This document shows positions 35,188 through 43,501 of a stretch of 64,000 nt of DNA, one piece after another (the stretch's first letter is position 1; each line of letters opens with the position of its first letter). The stretch spans positions 16,950 through 80,949 of the forward strand of contig JANJVQ010000031.1 of the NCBI GenBank assembly GCA_024710005.1, written 5' to 3'. The stretch comes from Paludibacter sp. GTDB taxonomy: Bacteria > Bacteroidota > Bacteroidia > Bacteroidales > Paludibacteraceae. A program made the translations under genes and the position numbers. The notes beneath the pieces were generated by a model, which made no database searches, had not been told where the DNA came from, and saw only the letters and a program-made list of their open reading frames with translations.

Positions 35188-36912
35188 TTATAGTATTATT
35201 TTTTGCGCATAGCTTTTGCCTAAATCAGAATAAAACCGTACTAAAAACAAGCCTTCACCGATTTCTTTGTCCTGTCTGGCAAATGCCACAACCTGAAACT
35301 CCTTCACTGACTTCCCGGTTATATCAAGTATACTGACTTGACCGTTTTCCAAACTTTCAAACGTGAGACTCCCTTTCCATGACCTCAGCACAAAGGGTTT
35401 CTCATCAGCAGAAATATTATTGACTGTTGTTATTTCATTTAAAAAAGTGGCTCCAACCGTATTTTTTGCAGGCATTAGCTTTGAAACCACACCACTTATC
35501 TCACTGGCACCTGGTAATTTCGCGCTAATACTTCTCATTCTTCCTCTTATATCTGATGTGATATTATCATATTCATCGGTTGAATAATGAATTAAATCAG
35601 AGCCGGATGCAGGTTCGTATATAGAAACAGGTGTCGCAACTAATTGCATTCGCGGATTTTGACCTGTTATGACCTGAGTTGAGTTATACGTGAAATTGGT
35701 GTATTTCCCCTGATTCATCAGGTTATTCTTCCATGTAATATCCATATTGGCATGTTGTTGAGCCAGATTTACATTCGTATTGTTTGAATTTGTGTTATAG
35801 ACATGGTTGTGAGATATTACTGTACCAATAGGAGGCATAGTATACTTGGAATAGCTATGGTAATTGATGCAAAACGACTGTGTACAATTCACAAATGTAT
35901 TGAAAATTACCTGGGCATTTTTCACCTGAAAATAATCGTCAAGGGCTGAATTAAGCATTCCTCTCACTACACAGAGGGCTGCCCTGTAGTTGGAGCCTCT
36001 CAAATCCTGAAAATAGTTATTGTATACCTTGTGGTCTTCACCAATGATGCGAACACCTCCTGTAGAAGAAACTCCGTTCCCAAAGAAAAAATTGCCTTCT
36101 ACCGTGCAATCATTACCATGCCTGAGGGTCAGCATTCCTTTGCACTCGAGAAAAACATTGTTAGAATAAACATTACCGCAGGATTTATTGGATATGATTT
36201 CAATTTCACCGTTACATCTCTCAAAAAAATTATTGCGTACAATACAATCAGCATATTGCATCGAAGTATTGCTGTCACCAATACGGATGATTTCCTGTCC
36301 GTTCAGCTCTTCTCCCTTATCATCCAGGTTAGCAACCCGATACCCGAAATAGTTGTTTTCAATCACGTGAGCAGGAACAACCCCGGATGTTAACCAAACC
36401 ACCAGTAAGGTTCCTGAATTTGTTTTGTTTTCGAAAGAACAGTTATCAACACGGTTATTTCGACCGTAAAGCGATACCCATTTACTGTCGACAGTATTGA
36501 GAGCCGGATTATAATTGATAATGGCACAATTCGTTAATCGACAATTTTCTGCCATGTTGGAAGATGAGGTTCTGAATTCCACAACAGGAGAACCGCTCAG
36601 GGTACCATCTTTAAAATAAATTCCTGATATTTCAATAAACTGACCTGACACGGAGATTCTGGACGAGCCATTGAAAACCACATCTCCCTGATTTTCTGCA
36701 ATTAACACAACCGGCTGTGAAGCTGTTCCGGATGCTTTGAGCGAAATAGTCTGATTAGTCCATTCCCCATTTTTTAGTACGATGGTATCTCCGGCCGACC
36801 AGCTTCCGTTATTGACTGACGCTGCGGTAGTGACAACAGTTCGCCGGGCGCCGAGTGGATTCAGCATGCACAGCAAGAGTAAAAGGGGAACAATAATGTA
36901 CCTCATAAGCAA
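35188..36912 (-). CDS. PL6 polysaccharide lyase, T9SS-tagged (574 aa)
   Basis: This right-handed beta-helix enzyme of the chondroitinase B/alginate lyase family has a signal peptide. The catalytic block is complete: EIIRIGDSN (207-215), NGEIEIISNKSCGN (234-247) with Lys243, LTLRHGND with Arg264, and TGGVRIIGEDHKVYNNYF. These form the PL6 active site and calcium environment. The last ~75 residues form a T9SS type A sorting tail (VSILDITGKSVKEF...YAQKIIL), so it is exported across the outer membrane. It is the last gene of the middle operon, 85 bp before the PL17 start and its operators. Confidence 0.93.
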   Translation of the reverse strand: MLMRYIIVPLLLLLCMLNPLGARRTVVTTAASVNNGSWSAGDTIVLKNGEWTNQTISLKASGTASQPVVLIAENQGDVVFNGSSRISVSGQFIEISGIYFKDGTLSGSPVVEFRTSSSNMAENCRLTNCAIINYNPALNTVDSKWVSLYGRNNRVDNCSFENKTNSGTLLVVWLTSGVVPAHVIENNYFGYRVANLDDKGEELNGQEIIRIGDSNTSMQYADCIVRNNFFERCNGEIEIISNKSCGNVYSNNVFLECKGMLTLRHGNDCTVEGNFFFGNGVSSTGGVRIIGEDHKVYNNYFQDLRGSNYRAALCVVRGMLNSALDDYFQVKNAQVIFNTFVNCTQSFCINYHSYSKYTMPPIGTVISHNHVYNTNSNNTNVNLAQQHANMDITWKNNLMNQGKYTNFTYNSTQVITGQNPRMQLVATPVSIYEPASGSDLIHYSTDEYDNITSDIRGRMRSISAKLPGASEISGVVSKLMPAKNTVGATFLNEITTVNNISADEKPFVLRSWKGSLTFESLENGQVSILDITGKSVKEFQVVAFARQDKEIGEGLFLVRFYSDLGKSYAQKIIL

Positions 36913-36920
36913 AAGATTAT

Positions 36921-36950
36921 TAGTGGAACCGGCTTAGTCCGGCTCCACTA
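36921..36950 (-). other. intra-operon stem-loop
   Basis: TAGTGGAACCGG pairs with CCGGCTCCACTA around CTTAGT in the gap between the 346-aa gene and the PL6 gene. There is no U-tract on the minus strand, so an mRNA-stability or attenuation role is more likely than termination. Confidence 0.55.
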
Positions 36951-36970
36951 TGATTGATGAGAGAATTGAA

Positions 36971-38011
36971 TTATTTTATTTGAAGTTTCGCTGATGAAAC
37001 AACACCGTTTTTATCGGTAAAGCGTACTAAGTACAATCCTGTATTGAGGTCTGTCATAAATTTATCTTCAACCTCCGCTTTTGCTACTTCACTACCTGAT
37101 AAGGAATATATACTCAGAAACCCGGAAGCATTGGTTACTACGTCCTTACCAGCTGCAAAAATCCGATGCGGGTTATCATTCGTTGTTGATAATCCGGTAC
37201 CTGCTCCCATAACAACGGCATCCCAGCTTCTGCCAACACGAATACCTCCAATCTGAGCTCCGATCCCCCTTTGTCTCAGATTAATCTTCATGGCCGTATT
37301 AGCAGAATAATCCGTTTGCGTATCATTTGCTGTAAGCTTATTTGTTTGCACTGACTCTGTTTTTGTAGGATCAGGATTAACATACAAACTAAGAATATCG
37401 TTACTTGAGCCTTCTACAATTTCATATTTTAAAACAAGCAGGTGGTTGACACCGGTTGTCAGGGCTAATCCCAAAAGACCTGTATTGGCAACATCGAAAT
37501 CAGTTGCACTGGATGAATTTTTGGTAAGAGCAAATGTTACTTCAGATCCATCCTCATTGTTTTTTGCAAAAACACGACCTCTAGTAAAACTTGAAGTTTC
37601 GGATCCCTCCCAGGTAAAAAAATCTCTGAATGAACGATAAGACTGTGCTGAGATATTTACCAGAAACGACGCATACATAGCACCGCTAGTTCCTGTTTTC
37701 AAGGTATCTCCCGTTGCATAAACAATCCTCTTAGTTGAAATTCTTTGCGTAGTAGAAGTTGTTCCTACTACTGAATCTAACAAAGCAACTTTTCCTACAT
37801 TTGAACTTGGATAGTCATTGTAGAATAATGGATACTCATCAATTTTAGGACTTACGCCATACGCATCTGAGGCTTTCGGGCATACATACCAGTCGTTGTA
37901 GCCTTCTACATTGCCATTTACGGTAGCTCCTTCAAAGTTTTCAATAAACACCTGAGCACCTGCATTAATTACAAGTACAAGGGTTGTTAAAAGTAAAATT
38001 TTCCTTTTCAT
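36971..38011 (-). CDS. secreted jelly-roll protein, T9SS-tagged (346 aa)
   Basis: It has a signal peptide (MKRKILLLTTLVLVINAGA) and one concanavalin-like module (about 25-270; VFIENFEG start, GAMYASFLVNISAQS, LLVLKYEIVEGSSND, LYVNPDP, IGGIRVGRSWDAVV). A T9SS tail follows (FLSIYSLSGSEVAKAEV...AKLQIK). The same module occurs at the N-termini of the 708- and 951-aa proteins of this operon. No catalytic residues can be assigned. A carbohydrate-binding role is inferred from the fold pattern and from its position between PL38- and PL6-type lyases. Confidence 0.72.
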   Translation of the reverse strand: MKRKILLLTTLVLVINAGAQVFIENFEGATVNGNVEGYNDWYVCPKASDAYGVSPKIDEYPLFYNDYPSSNVGKVALLDSVVGTTSTTQRISTKRIVYATGDTLKTGTSGAMYASFLVNISAQSYRSFRDFFTWEGSETSSFTRGRVFAKNNEDGSEVTFALTKNSSSATDFDVANTGLLGLALTTGVNHLLVLKYEIVEGSSNDILSLYVNPDPTKTESVQTNKLTANDTQTDYSANTAMKINLRQRGIGAQIGGIRVGRSWDAVVMGAGTGLSTTNDNPHRIFAAGKDVVTNASGFLSIYSLSGSEVAKAEVEDKFMTDLNTGLYLVRFTDKNGVVSSAKLQIK

Positions 38012-38030
38012 AACACTAAATTTTAATTAA

Positions 38031-39206
38031 TTAATAAATGATTAAATTGATATTTTTTACGCTTTGCTTAACGTAGTTTTCATAATACTTTTTGTACAGG
38101 GTCGACTTATTGAGGTTATCCGCGCGATAAAGCAACAAGGCATAATCCTGCTGTACCCTGTTCCAGTCACGTATTTGTTGATACGGGAAGTCCTGCACAG
38201 TTTTTCCGGCATAGGGCAGCAAGAATTCCATTGCTTTCGTGATATTCCTTCCATCCGATGAAGTCGCATTATAAAGATCAACTCCGAGACTTTTTGCCAT
38301 ATAACACATATCTAAGATATGATCCAGATTGAAGACCGAGTAACCAAAAGCAGTTGTGCGAGCCAGTTCAAGTGGTTGCGATCCATCAGGTTTAATTTGT
38401 GAAAACAACCTGCGTGCAGGAAAGTCATCCAAATACTTTTTGGCCACATCCTGTTTTCCCACGAACAAGGCAAAACGTACAACCTGCACATCGAATGCAG
38501 TACCGTGGTTATTGGGTGCTTCGTATTCTTCCTTTCCAATAGGAGAAGTGAGCATCCAGTCGAGGTAAGCTGTAAACCATTCCTGTAAGCCCTGTTGGTC
38601 TTTTTTCGTAAATCTTTTGGAAGATTTGAGCAATTCAACACCTTCCAGCATTTCAATAAATGAATAAGTATCGATGATCCCGAAACCACGTCCCATACCA
38701 TCGTTATGCCCGGGGACTGTCTGACCGTAATTCAAATGGGGATTCATCCTTGTTTTTTTATCCAAAAACCATTTACGCAGATGATCCACCGCTTTGGTAG
38801 CATATTTATCATCTTTAGTCAGATAAAATGCCATAGCAAGTAATTTCACACCCCTGGTCATTTGTGCCAGCGGGAGACGATCCAGTTTCTCTATTTCCGG
38901 GTTCGACACTCCATCCTTTCTGATATAGGGCAAGCCATCTTTTGTATCAGGATTCGGCCACCAGTACCTTCCCATACTCATATAGTCATGCTTGTTCCCA
39001 CTTGGAGGTGTCATTGGCTTGTCCACAACAGTCAGTATATTTCTACTTAGCTCTTTATCTGCATCCCGAATGAGCAGTTTTGCAGCTTCTGAACTCATCG
39101 AGCGTGACTTTTGCATACTTTCGAAATTCCAGATTACCGATTGACCCGAAGCTGTTACTGAACAGAAAACAAGTAAAAAAGCAATATAAGTAGTTAGTTT
39201 TGACAT
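38031..39206 (-). CDS. alginate lyase superfamily enzyme (PF05426, PL38-type)
   Basis: This 391-aa protein has a signal peptide and an alpha-toroid fold. Conserved blocks are DYMSMGRYWWPNP (74-86), HLNYGQTVPGHNDGMGRGFGIIDTYSF, and YEAPNNHGTAFDV with Asn233/His234, the usual catalytic pair region. The PF05426 superfamily includes PL5 mannuronate lyases. In Bacteroides the related PL38 enzymes act on alginate or glucuronan and occur with PL6 and PL17. There is no T9SS tail, so it is probably periplasmic. Family PL38 rather than PL5 is my judgement from sequence style. Confidence 0.8.
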   Translation of the reverse strand: MSKLTTYIAFLLVFCSVTASGQSVIWNFESMQKSRSMSSEAAKLLIRDADKELSRNILTVVDKPMTPPSGNKHDYMSMGRYWWPNPDTKDGLPYIRKDGVSNPEIEKLDRLPLAQMTRGVKLLAMAFYLTKDDKYATKAVDHLRKWFLDKKTRMNPHLNYGQTVPGHNDGMGRGFGIIDTYSFIEMLEGVELLKSSKRFTKKDQQGLQEWFTAYLDWMLTSPIGKEEYEAPNNHGTAFDVQVVRFALFVGKQDVAKKYLDDFPARRLFSQIKPDGSQPLELARTTAFGYSVFNLDHILDMCYMAKSLGVDLYNATSSDGRNITKAMEFLLPYAGKTVQDFPYQQIRDWNRVQQDYALLLYRADNLNKSTLYKKYYENYVKQSVKNINLIIY

Positions 39207-39231
39207 TTTAAATTCTTTCTTGAAATAACTA

Positions 39232-41088
39232 TTATTGGATGTAAATTTTATTCACGAATTCATTCCCTTCAATCGTGTGTAACCTTGCTATATAAACACC
39301 TTTATCGAGACTGATGTTCACTAAGTTATGCACGAATAACGAGTCGACTTTCTCTCCTGTCAGATTATAAATATGCAACATCCCCGGAGAAGTTGCATGA
39401 ATATTTGAATCAGCATACCAGCAATGTACCGGTTTAATCCCTGATCGCGGATTTTGAACAGCATTTGGTTCCTGTGAATTGTCCACTTTCTGTATCAGCG
39501 GCTGTATAAACGCTGTAATTTCATTGTTGATCTGCGTATTCTGAGCAGATGTAAATCCACCATGACCACCACCGGGAATGATGGTGTATTGATTTTGAAC
39601 ATTCTTTTTTCTCAATTCAGGCACCAATACATCTGACGAAACTGATCTTGGGACAGTCATATCGCTATCCCCATGAACAGTATAAGTTGGGGGTGTTTTA
39701 TCATTTACCATGTGTACAGGAGATAATGATTTCACAAAACTTTCCTCATTATTTCTGCTTCCCAACCATGCTGCCGCGGATGACACACTGCGAATTGTCC
39801 ACATATCTGACGGACCGTATTTATTTACGACAGCCATCACCTTGATCTCACCTTCATAATCATTGCAGTTGGTATCATATCTCCTGTCATTTTGCAAATA
39901 ACCCGCTACAAGTGCCAGATGAGCTCCAGCTGATCCTCCCTGAAATACAATCTTTCGCGGATCTATATTGTACTGTGTCGCATTTTTCAACATGTGCTGC
40001 ATAGCACAACGAACATCTTCAACAGCTGCCGGTGCAGTCGCCTGCGGTGTCATTCTGTATTCAACATTGGCAACTGCAAAACCCATATTGGTAAAAGCAG
40101 TAAAACTGGTTTGTTCTTCTTTGTAACCATGACTCCAACCGCCACCATGCATATTAATCAGCAATGGTGTTCGGGAAGTCGCGTTAATCGGATAATAAAA
40201 ATCAAGCCGACACATTTCAGGAGATGCATCCGAATACTGAATATCGATAATCTCACCATAATTCGCAGGTACGTTTGCTTTTCTAAATGTTTCAAAATTC
40301 AGGGTAAATGCAGAACTACCCACTGAATTATTGTTTTTTTCTACAAAAGCTCCTTCCGGCACCTGCAAGACATAGGATTTATTGACGCTCTTTGTACTTG
40401 TAAGCTGAAGTGGTATTGTCACTTTTTGTCCTTCAAACACGGCATTATTCAATGATAAAACTTCCGAATTCAATAGAATTCCGGATGTTCCTTTCTCAAC
40501 TTCTTTATTGAAATTAAGTACCAGTTCCTTTGTCAGATTATAAAAAACCACCTGACCTTCAACTATACTCGATTTCGTAATTAACAAGCGGGAGTCAACG
40601 TCCGATGTAAAAGAGAAATCATCTAATGCAACAAAACTGGTAGAAGTACCTTTATCTTCAGCCCAAATTCTGATTTTAATATTATCAGATGCATCGTTTA
40701 CCGGAACACGTATTTCCGTCCAATCCGGTTTCTTAGCGATGGTGGTATTTGAAATTGTTTCAACCAAAGAAGCTACACCATTCACCACTTTATACACATG
40801 AAAGTCAAAATATACAGCATTGGCATTTCGCGAAGCATAAAATGTGAGTGTCCCTGCTTTGTTTACTGCTGGTGTTTCAAAATACTTCTCCGCTCCAAAA
40901 GTTACCTGATCGAATTTCAGGGCATTGGCTCCTGTGAAACCTCCTCTGTTTACACTGGTTGTCGTCCCGCAATTGCGTACCCACCCTGGCGGCGTTGTTG
41001 TTGCAAACCCTTCCTGAAAATGAAAGTTTTGTGCAGATATAGCAATATATCCAATGAACAAAAATAATATAGTTTGTATGTATTTCAT
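39232..41088 (-). CDS. multi-domain alpha/beta-hydrolase carbohydrate esterase, T9SS-tagged (618 aa)
   Basis: The order is a signal peptide, a jelly-roll domain (about 22-162), an Ig/SbsA-like domain (about 170-270, ELVLNFNKEVEKG...), an alpha/beta-hydrolase (about 280-535) and a T9SS tail (MLHIYNLTGEKVDSL...FVNKIYIQ). The esterase triad is Ser386 in GGSAGAH, Asp474 in HGDSD and His509 in GGGHGG, with oxyanion motif HGGGW at 314-318. It resembles the BD-FAE/acetylxylan-esterase-like group. In this PUL it most likely removes acetyl or other acyl groups from the uronan outside the cell. It is a close relative of the 951-aa protein. Confidence 0.87.
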   Translation of the reverse strand: MKYIQTILFLFIGYIAISAQNFHFQEGFATTTPPGWVRNCGTTTSVNRGGFTGANALKFDQVTFGAEKYFETPAVNKAGTLTFYASRNANAVYFDFHVYKVVNGVASLVETISNTTIAKKPDWTEIRVPVNDASDNIKIRIWAEDKGTSTSFVALDDFSFTSDVDSRLLITKSSIVEGQVVFYNLTKELVLNFNKEVEKGTSGILLNSEVLSLNNAVFEGQKVTIPLQLTSTKSVNKSYVLQVPEGAFVEKNNNSVGSSAFTLNFETFRKANVPANYGEIIDIQYSDASPEMCRLDFYYPINATSRTPLLINMHGGGWSHGYKEEQTSFTAFTNMGFAVANVEYRMTPQATAPAAVEDVRCAMQHMLKNATQYNIDPRKIVFQGGSAGAHLALVAGYLQNDRRYDTNCNDYEGEIKVMAVVNKYGPSDMWTIRSVSSAAAWLGSRNNEESFVKSLSPVHMVNDKTPPTYTVHGDSDMTVPRSVSSDVLVPELRKKNVQNQYTIIPGGGHGGFTSAQNTQINNEITAFIQPLIQKVDNSQEPNAVQNPRSGIKPVHCWYADSNIHATSPGMLHIYNLTGEKVDSLFVHNLVNISLDKGVYIARLHTIEGNEFVNKIYIQ

Positions 41089-41162
41089 TTTTTAATATGT
41101 AAAGTCGTTAATTGATAAAATCTTCTTATAATAAAACTATTATGTTTGTGCGAATAATAAAT

Positions 41163-43493
41163 TTAAGTTGACAACATAAATATTTCAGGAAAAACCTGTT
41201 TTAGTTGATTTGTTTTAATTTCCCATTCATATTTCTTTTTCGATGGGACATGCATTAAAATGATTTTTCGGGGCTGTATGTTGGAAACGATATATGATAA
41301 ATCTTCAGTTGAATTAATAATATCATAATATATTAGCGCCACATCAACCTGTTCGATGGAATGCTTATTTCTTTCTAAATAGTTTTTTAAATTATTAAAA
41401 TCAGTGTCTCCAGAATGGAACACTTTAACACCGTCTGTTTCAATGGTATATGCGGAATTATACATATATTCTTCGAGGTCAACACCGTTCCTTATAAAGG
41501 ATAAATGCTTTAAACAATGAGATGTTATTTTCACATCATCTACAAATGTTGCAATAGTGCCATTCATTTCAGGAGTTAGTTCAATAAACTGATTTTTATA
41601 TGTTACAAAACCAAACTGATCACCATCGATAAAAACCAATGCAGGTTTATTGGTTACTAAACGCGCTTTGGGATACTTCTTCAGATATTTTGCCATCAAT
41701 AATGGATTGCAATGATCTTTATGATAATGTGTTAGAAAAACAAAATCTACACCATCAAATGGTATAACACCATTCAGTATATCATTCATTATATCTTTTT
41801 GTGGTGTTTCAAATACCCCATAACTTTCAGCAAACAAAGCATCAATTAGAATTTTATGATTTTTAGTTGTTATAAAATATCCACTATTGGCAACATAGCG
41901 GACTTTCAATTGAGAGTCAGAAGTATAGTTGTATTTTGTAGAAAGAACTCCTCTCGAAAACAATTCAAAATCATCCGTTCTGAATGGTACGGCTGGAAAT
42001 CCATTTTTATTTTTCAAATTAGCATTTGTCCAATTCGACCAACCGTAACGAACTGCAACCGGGTTATCTACATTATCAGAATAAACAACAACCTGATTGC
42101 CTACAATTTGCGCAACTGCAGGAATAAAATTTCTATCTGCTCCGCATATACTAAAACCATTTAACTGTCCATCAGCAGTTAATCCACTGTATACATAATT
42201 AAAAGAAAGTATAGCCTTGTTGTTTTCGAACTTCACTGATTTGAATACAGGACCGGAAAATGGGACTTTATAACCATACAACTGATTCAATGCGATGGAT
42301 GCCAGTCTATCTCCGACAGGTTTCTTGTTGATTGGATGAATGTCCAATTTATCACCCACATCAATTGAGACAGCCATGCCTGTATTTTCAACCTGTTTCC
42401 ATGTTAAGAACTGAGCTTCTCTCAATTCAGCCCACATCGGACGTTCTCCGTAAGCAGGATGGTCATAATTTGATAATTGAACAAAATAAAATGGCAATTC
42501 AGGGTTTCTTAGATTAGTCCTCCATTCATCAATTAAAGCCGGGAAAAGTGTTTGGTACTGCTCGGCTCTCGGAGCATTTGCTTCGCCCTGATACCAGATT
42601 ACACCTTTAGCTGTGTAAGGCATGATCCTTTTAAACATTGTATTATAAAGACCATACGGACGTTTATAATTTTTAATACCCATAGGTTCTACCGGACGAA
42701 CAACTTTGGTAAAACCTGATTTTAATGAATCCTGATAAGATTTTAATTCTGTTTCGTATGAGGCAACCAACTCCTGATATTTATTTATACCGAGTTCATG
42801 CAAATAATCTTCATAATTTTTTACAATTGGAGCATGATCAGGATTATTTAAGAGTTTCTCTCGGCTCATCCAAACTTCAGCTGCTGTACCACCTTTATAA
42901 CAACAAATGACCCCAATTGGGACTTTCAGTTTGTGTTGCAGTTGCTTTGCAAAATAATAGGCTACCGCAGACATAGTACCTGCATATTCTGTAGTTGCAG
43001 TTCTCCAGTTCATGTCACCCCGCACTTTATCCCCTTCGAAATTTAGTACAGGAACCATCACAAAACGAATGTTGGGGTTTTTAGCAGATTCAATCTCTGA
43101 TTTTCCATTAGCTGATTTATTCAAGGTAAATGCCATATTTGACTGGCCCGCTGCAATCCAAACTTCTCCTATAAAAACTTGCTCAAGAGATATCTTCTCA
43201 TTAGCTGATTTTACATTCATGGAATAAGGACCACCTGGTTTAAGATTTTTTAGGGTTACCTCCCACTTCCCGTTTTTATCAGCTATTGCTTTGAATAATT
43301 TGCGTTGAATTATTATTTCAACCGGCACATTTGGCTGCGTATTTCCCCAGATAAGCACATCTGACTTTTGCTGCAACACCATCCCCTCATTGAATATCTC
43401 TGCAAGTGACAGTTGTTGTGCATTGGTTACACTACCAAACCACAACATAAATGATATTAGAAGATTAATCAATTTCATCCTATTTGATTCCAT
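41163..43493 (-). CDS. sialate O-acetylesterase-like domain fused to metallo-beta-lactamase domain (776 aa)
   Basis: Residues about 27-515 form a SASA/SGNH esterase of the sialate 9-O-acetylesterase type. It has AAGQSNM with Ser118, GVIWYQGEANA at 298-307 and DIHP with Asp384/His386. Residues about 525-776 form a metallo-beta-lactamase fold with LTHYHKDH (His589, His591, Asp593, His594), a HSGDTDF motif near 715 and a C-terminal ILMHVPS. Both active sites look intact. It has a signal peptide (ISFMLWFGSVTNAQ) but no T9SS tail, so it is probably periplasmic. The fusion is unusual. The MBL half could be a lactonase or a second esterase, and its substrate is unknown. Met6 is an alternative start. 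Confidence 0.85.
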   Translation of the reverse strand: MESNRMKLINLLISFMLWFGSVTNAQQLSLAEIFNEGMVLQQKSDVLIWGNTQPNVPVEIIIQRKLFKAIADKNGKWEVTLKNLKPGGPYSMNVKSANEKISLEQVFIGEVWIAAGQSNMAFTLNKSANGKSEIESAKNPNIRFVMVPVLNFEGDKVRGDMNWRTATTEYAGTMSAVAYYFAKQLQHKLKVPIGVICCYKGGTAAEVWMSREKLLNNPDHAPIVKNYEDYLHELGINKYQELVASYETELKSYQDSLKSGFTKVVRPVEPMGIKNYKRPYGLYNTMFKRIMPYTAKGVIWYQGEANAPRAEQYQTLFPALIDEWRTNLRNPELPFYFVQLSNYDHPAYGERPMWAELREAQFLTWKQVENTGMAVSIDVGDKLDIHPINKKPVGDRLASIALNQLYGYKVPFSGPVFKSVKFENNKAILSFNYVYSGLTADGQLNGFSICGADRNFIPAVAQIVGNQVVVYSDNVDNPVAVRYGWSNWTNANLKNKNGFPAVPFRTDDFELFSRGVLSTKYNYTSDSQLKVRYVANSGYFITTKNHKILIDALFAESYGVFETPQKDIMNDILNGVIPFDGVDFVFLTHYHKDHCNPLLMAKYLKKYPKARLVTNKPALVFIDGDQFGFVTYKNQFIELTPEMNGTIATFVDDVKITSHCLKHLSFIRNGVDLEEYMYNSAYTIETDGVKVFHSGDTDFNNLKNYLERNKHSIEQVDVALIYYDIINSTEDLSYIVSNIQPRKIILMHVPSKKKYEWEIKTNQLKQVFPEIFMLST

Positions 43494-43501
43494 AAAAATT
43501 T

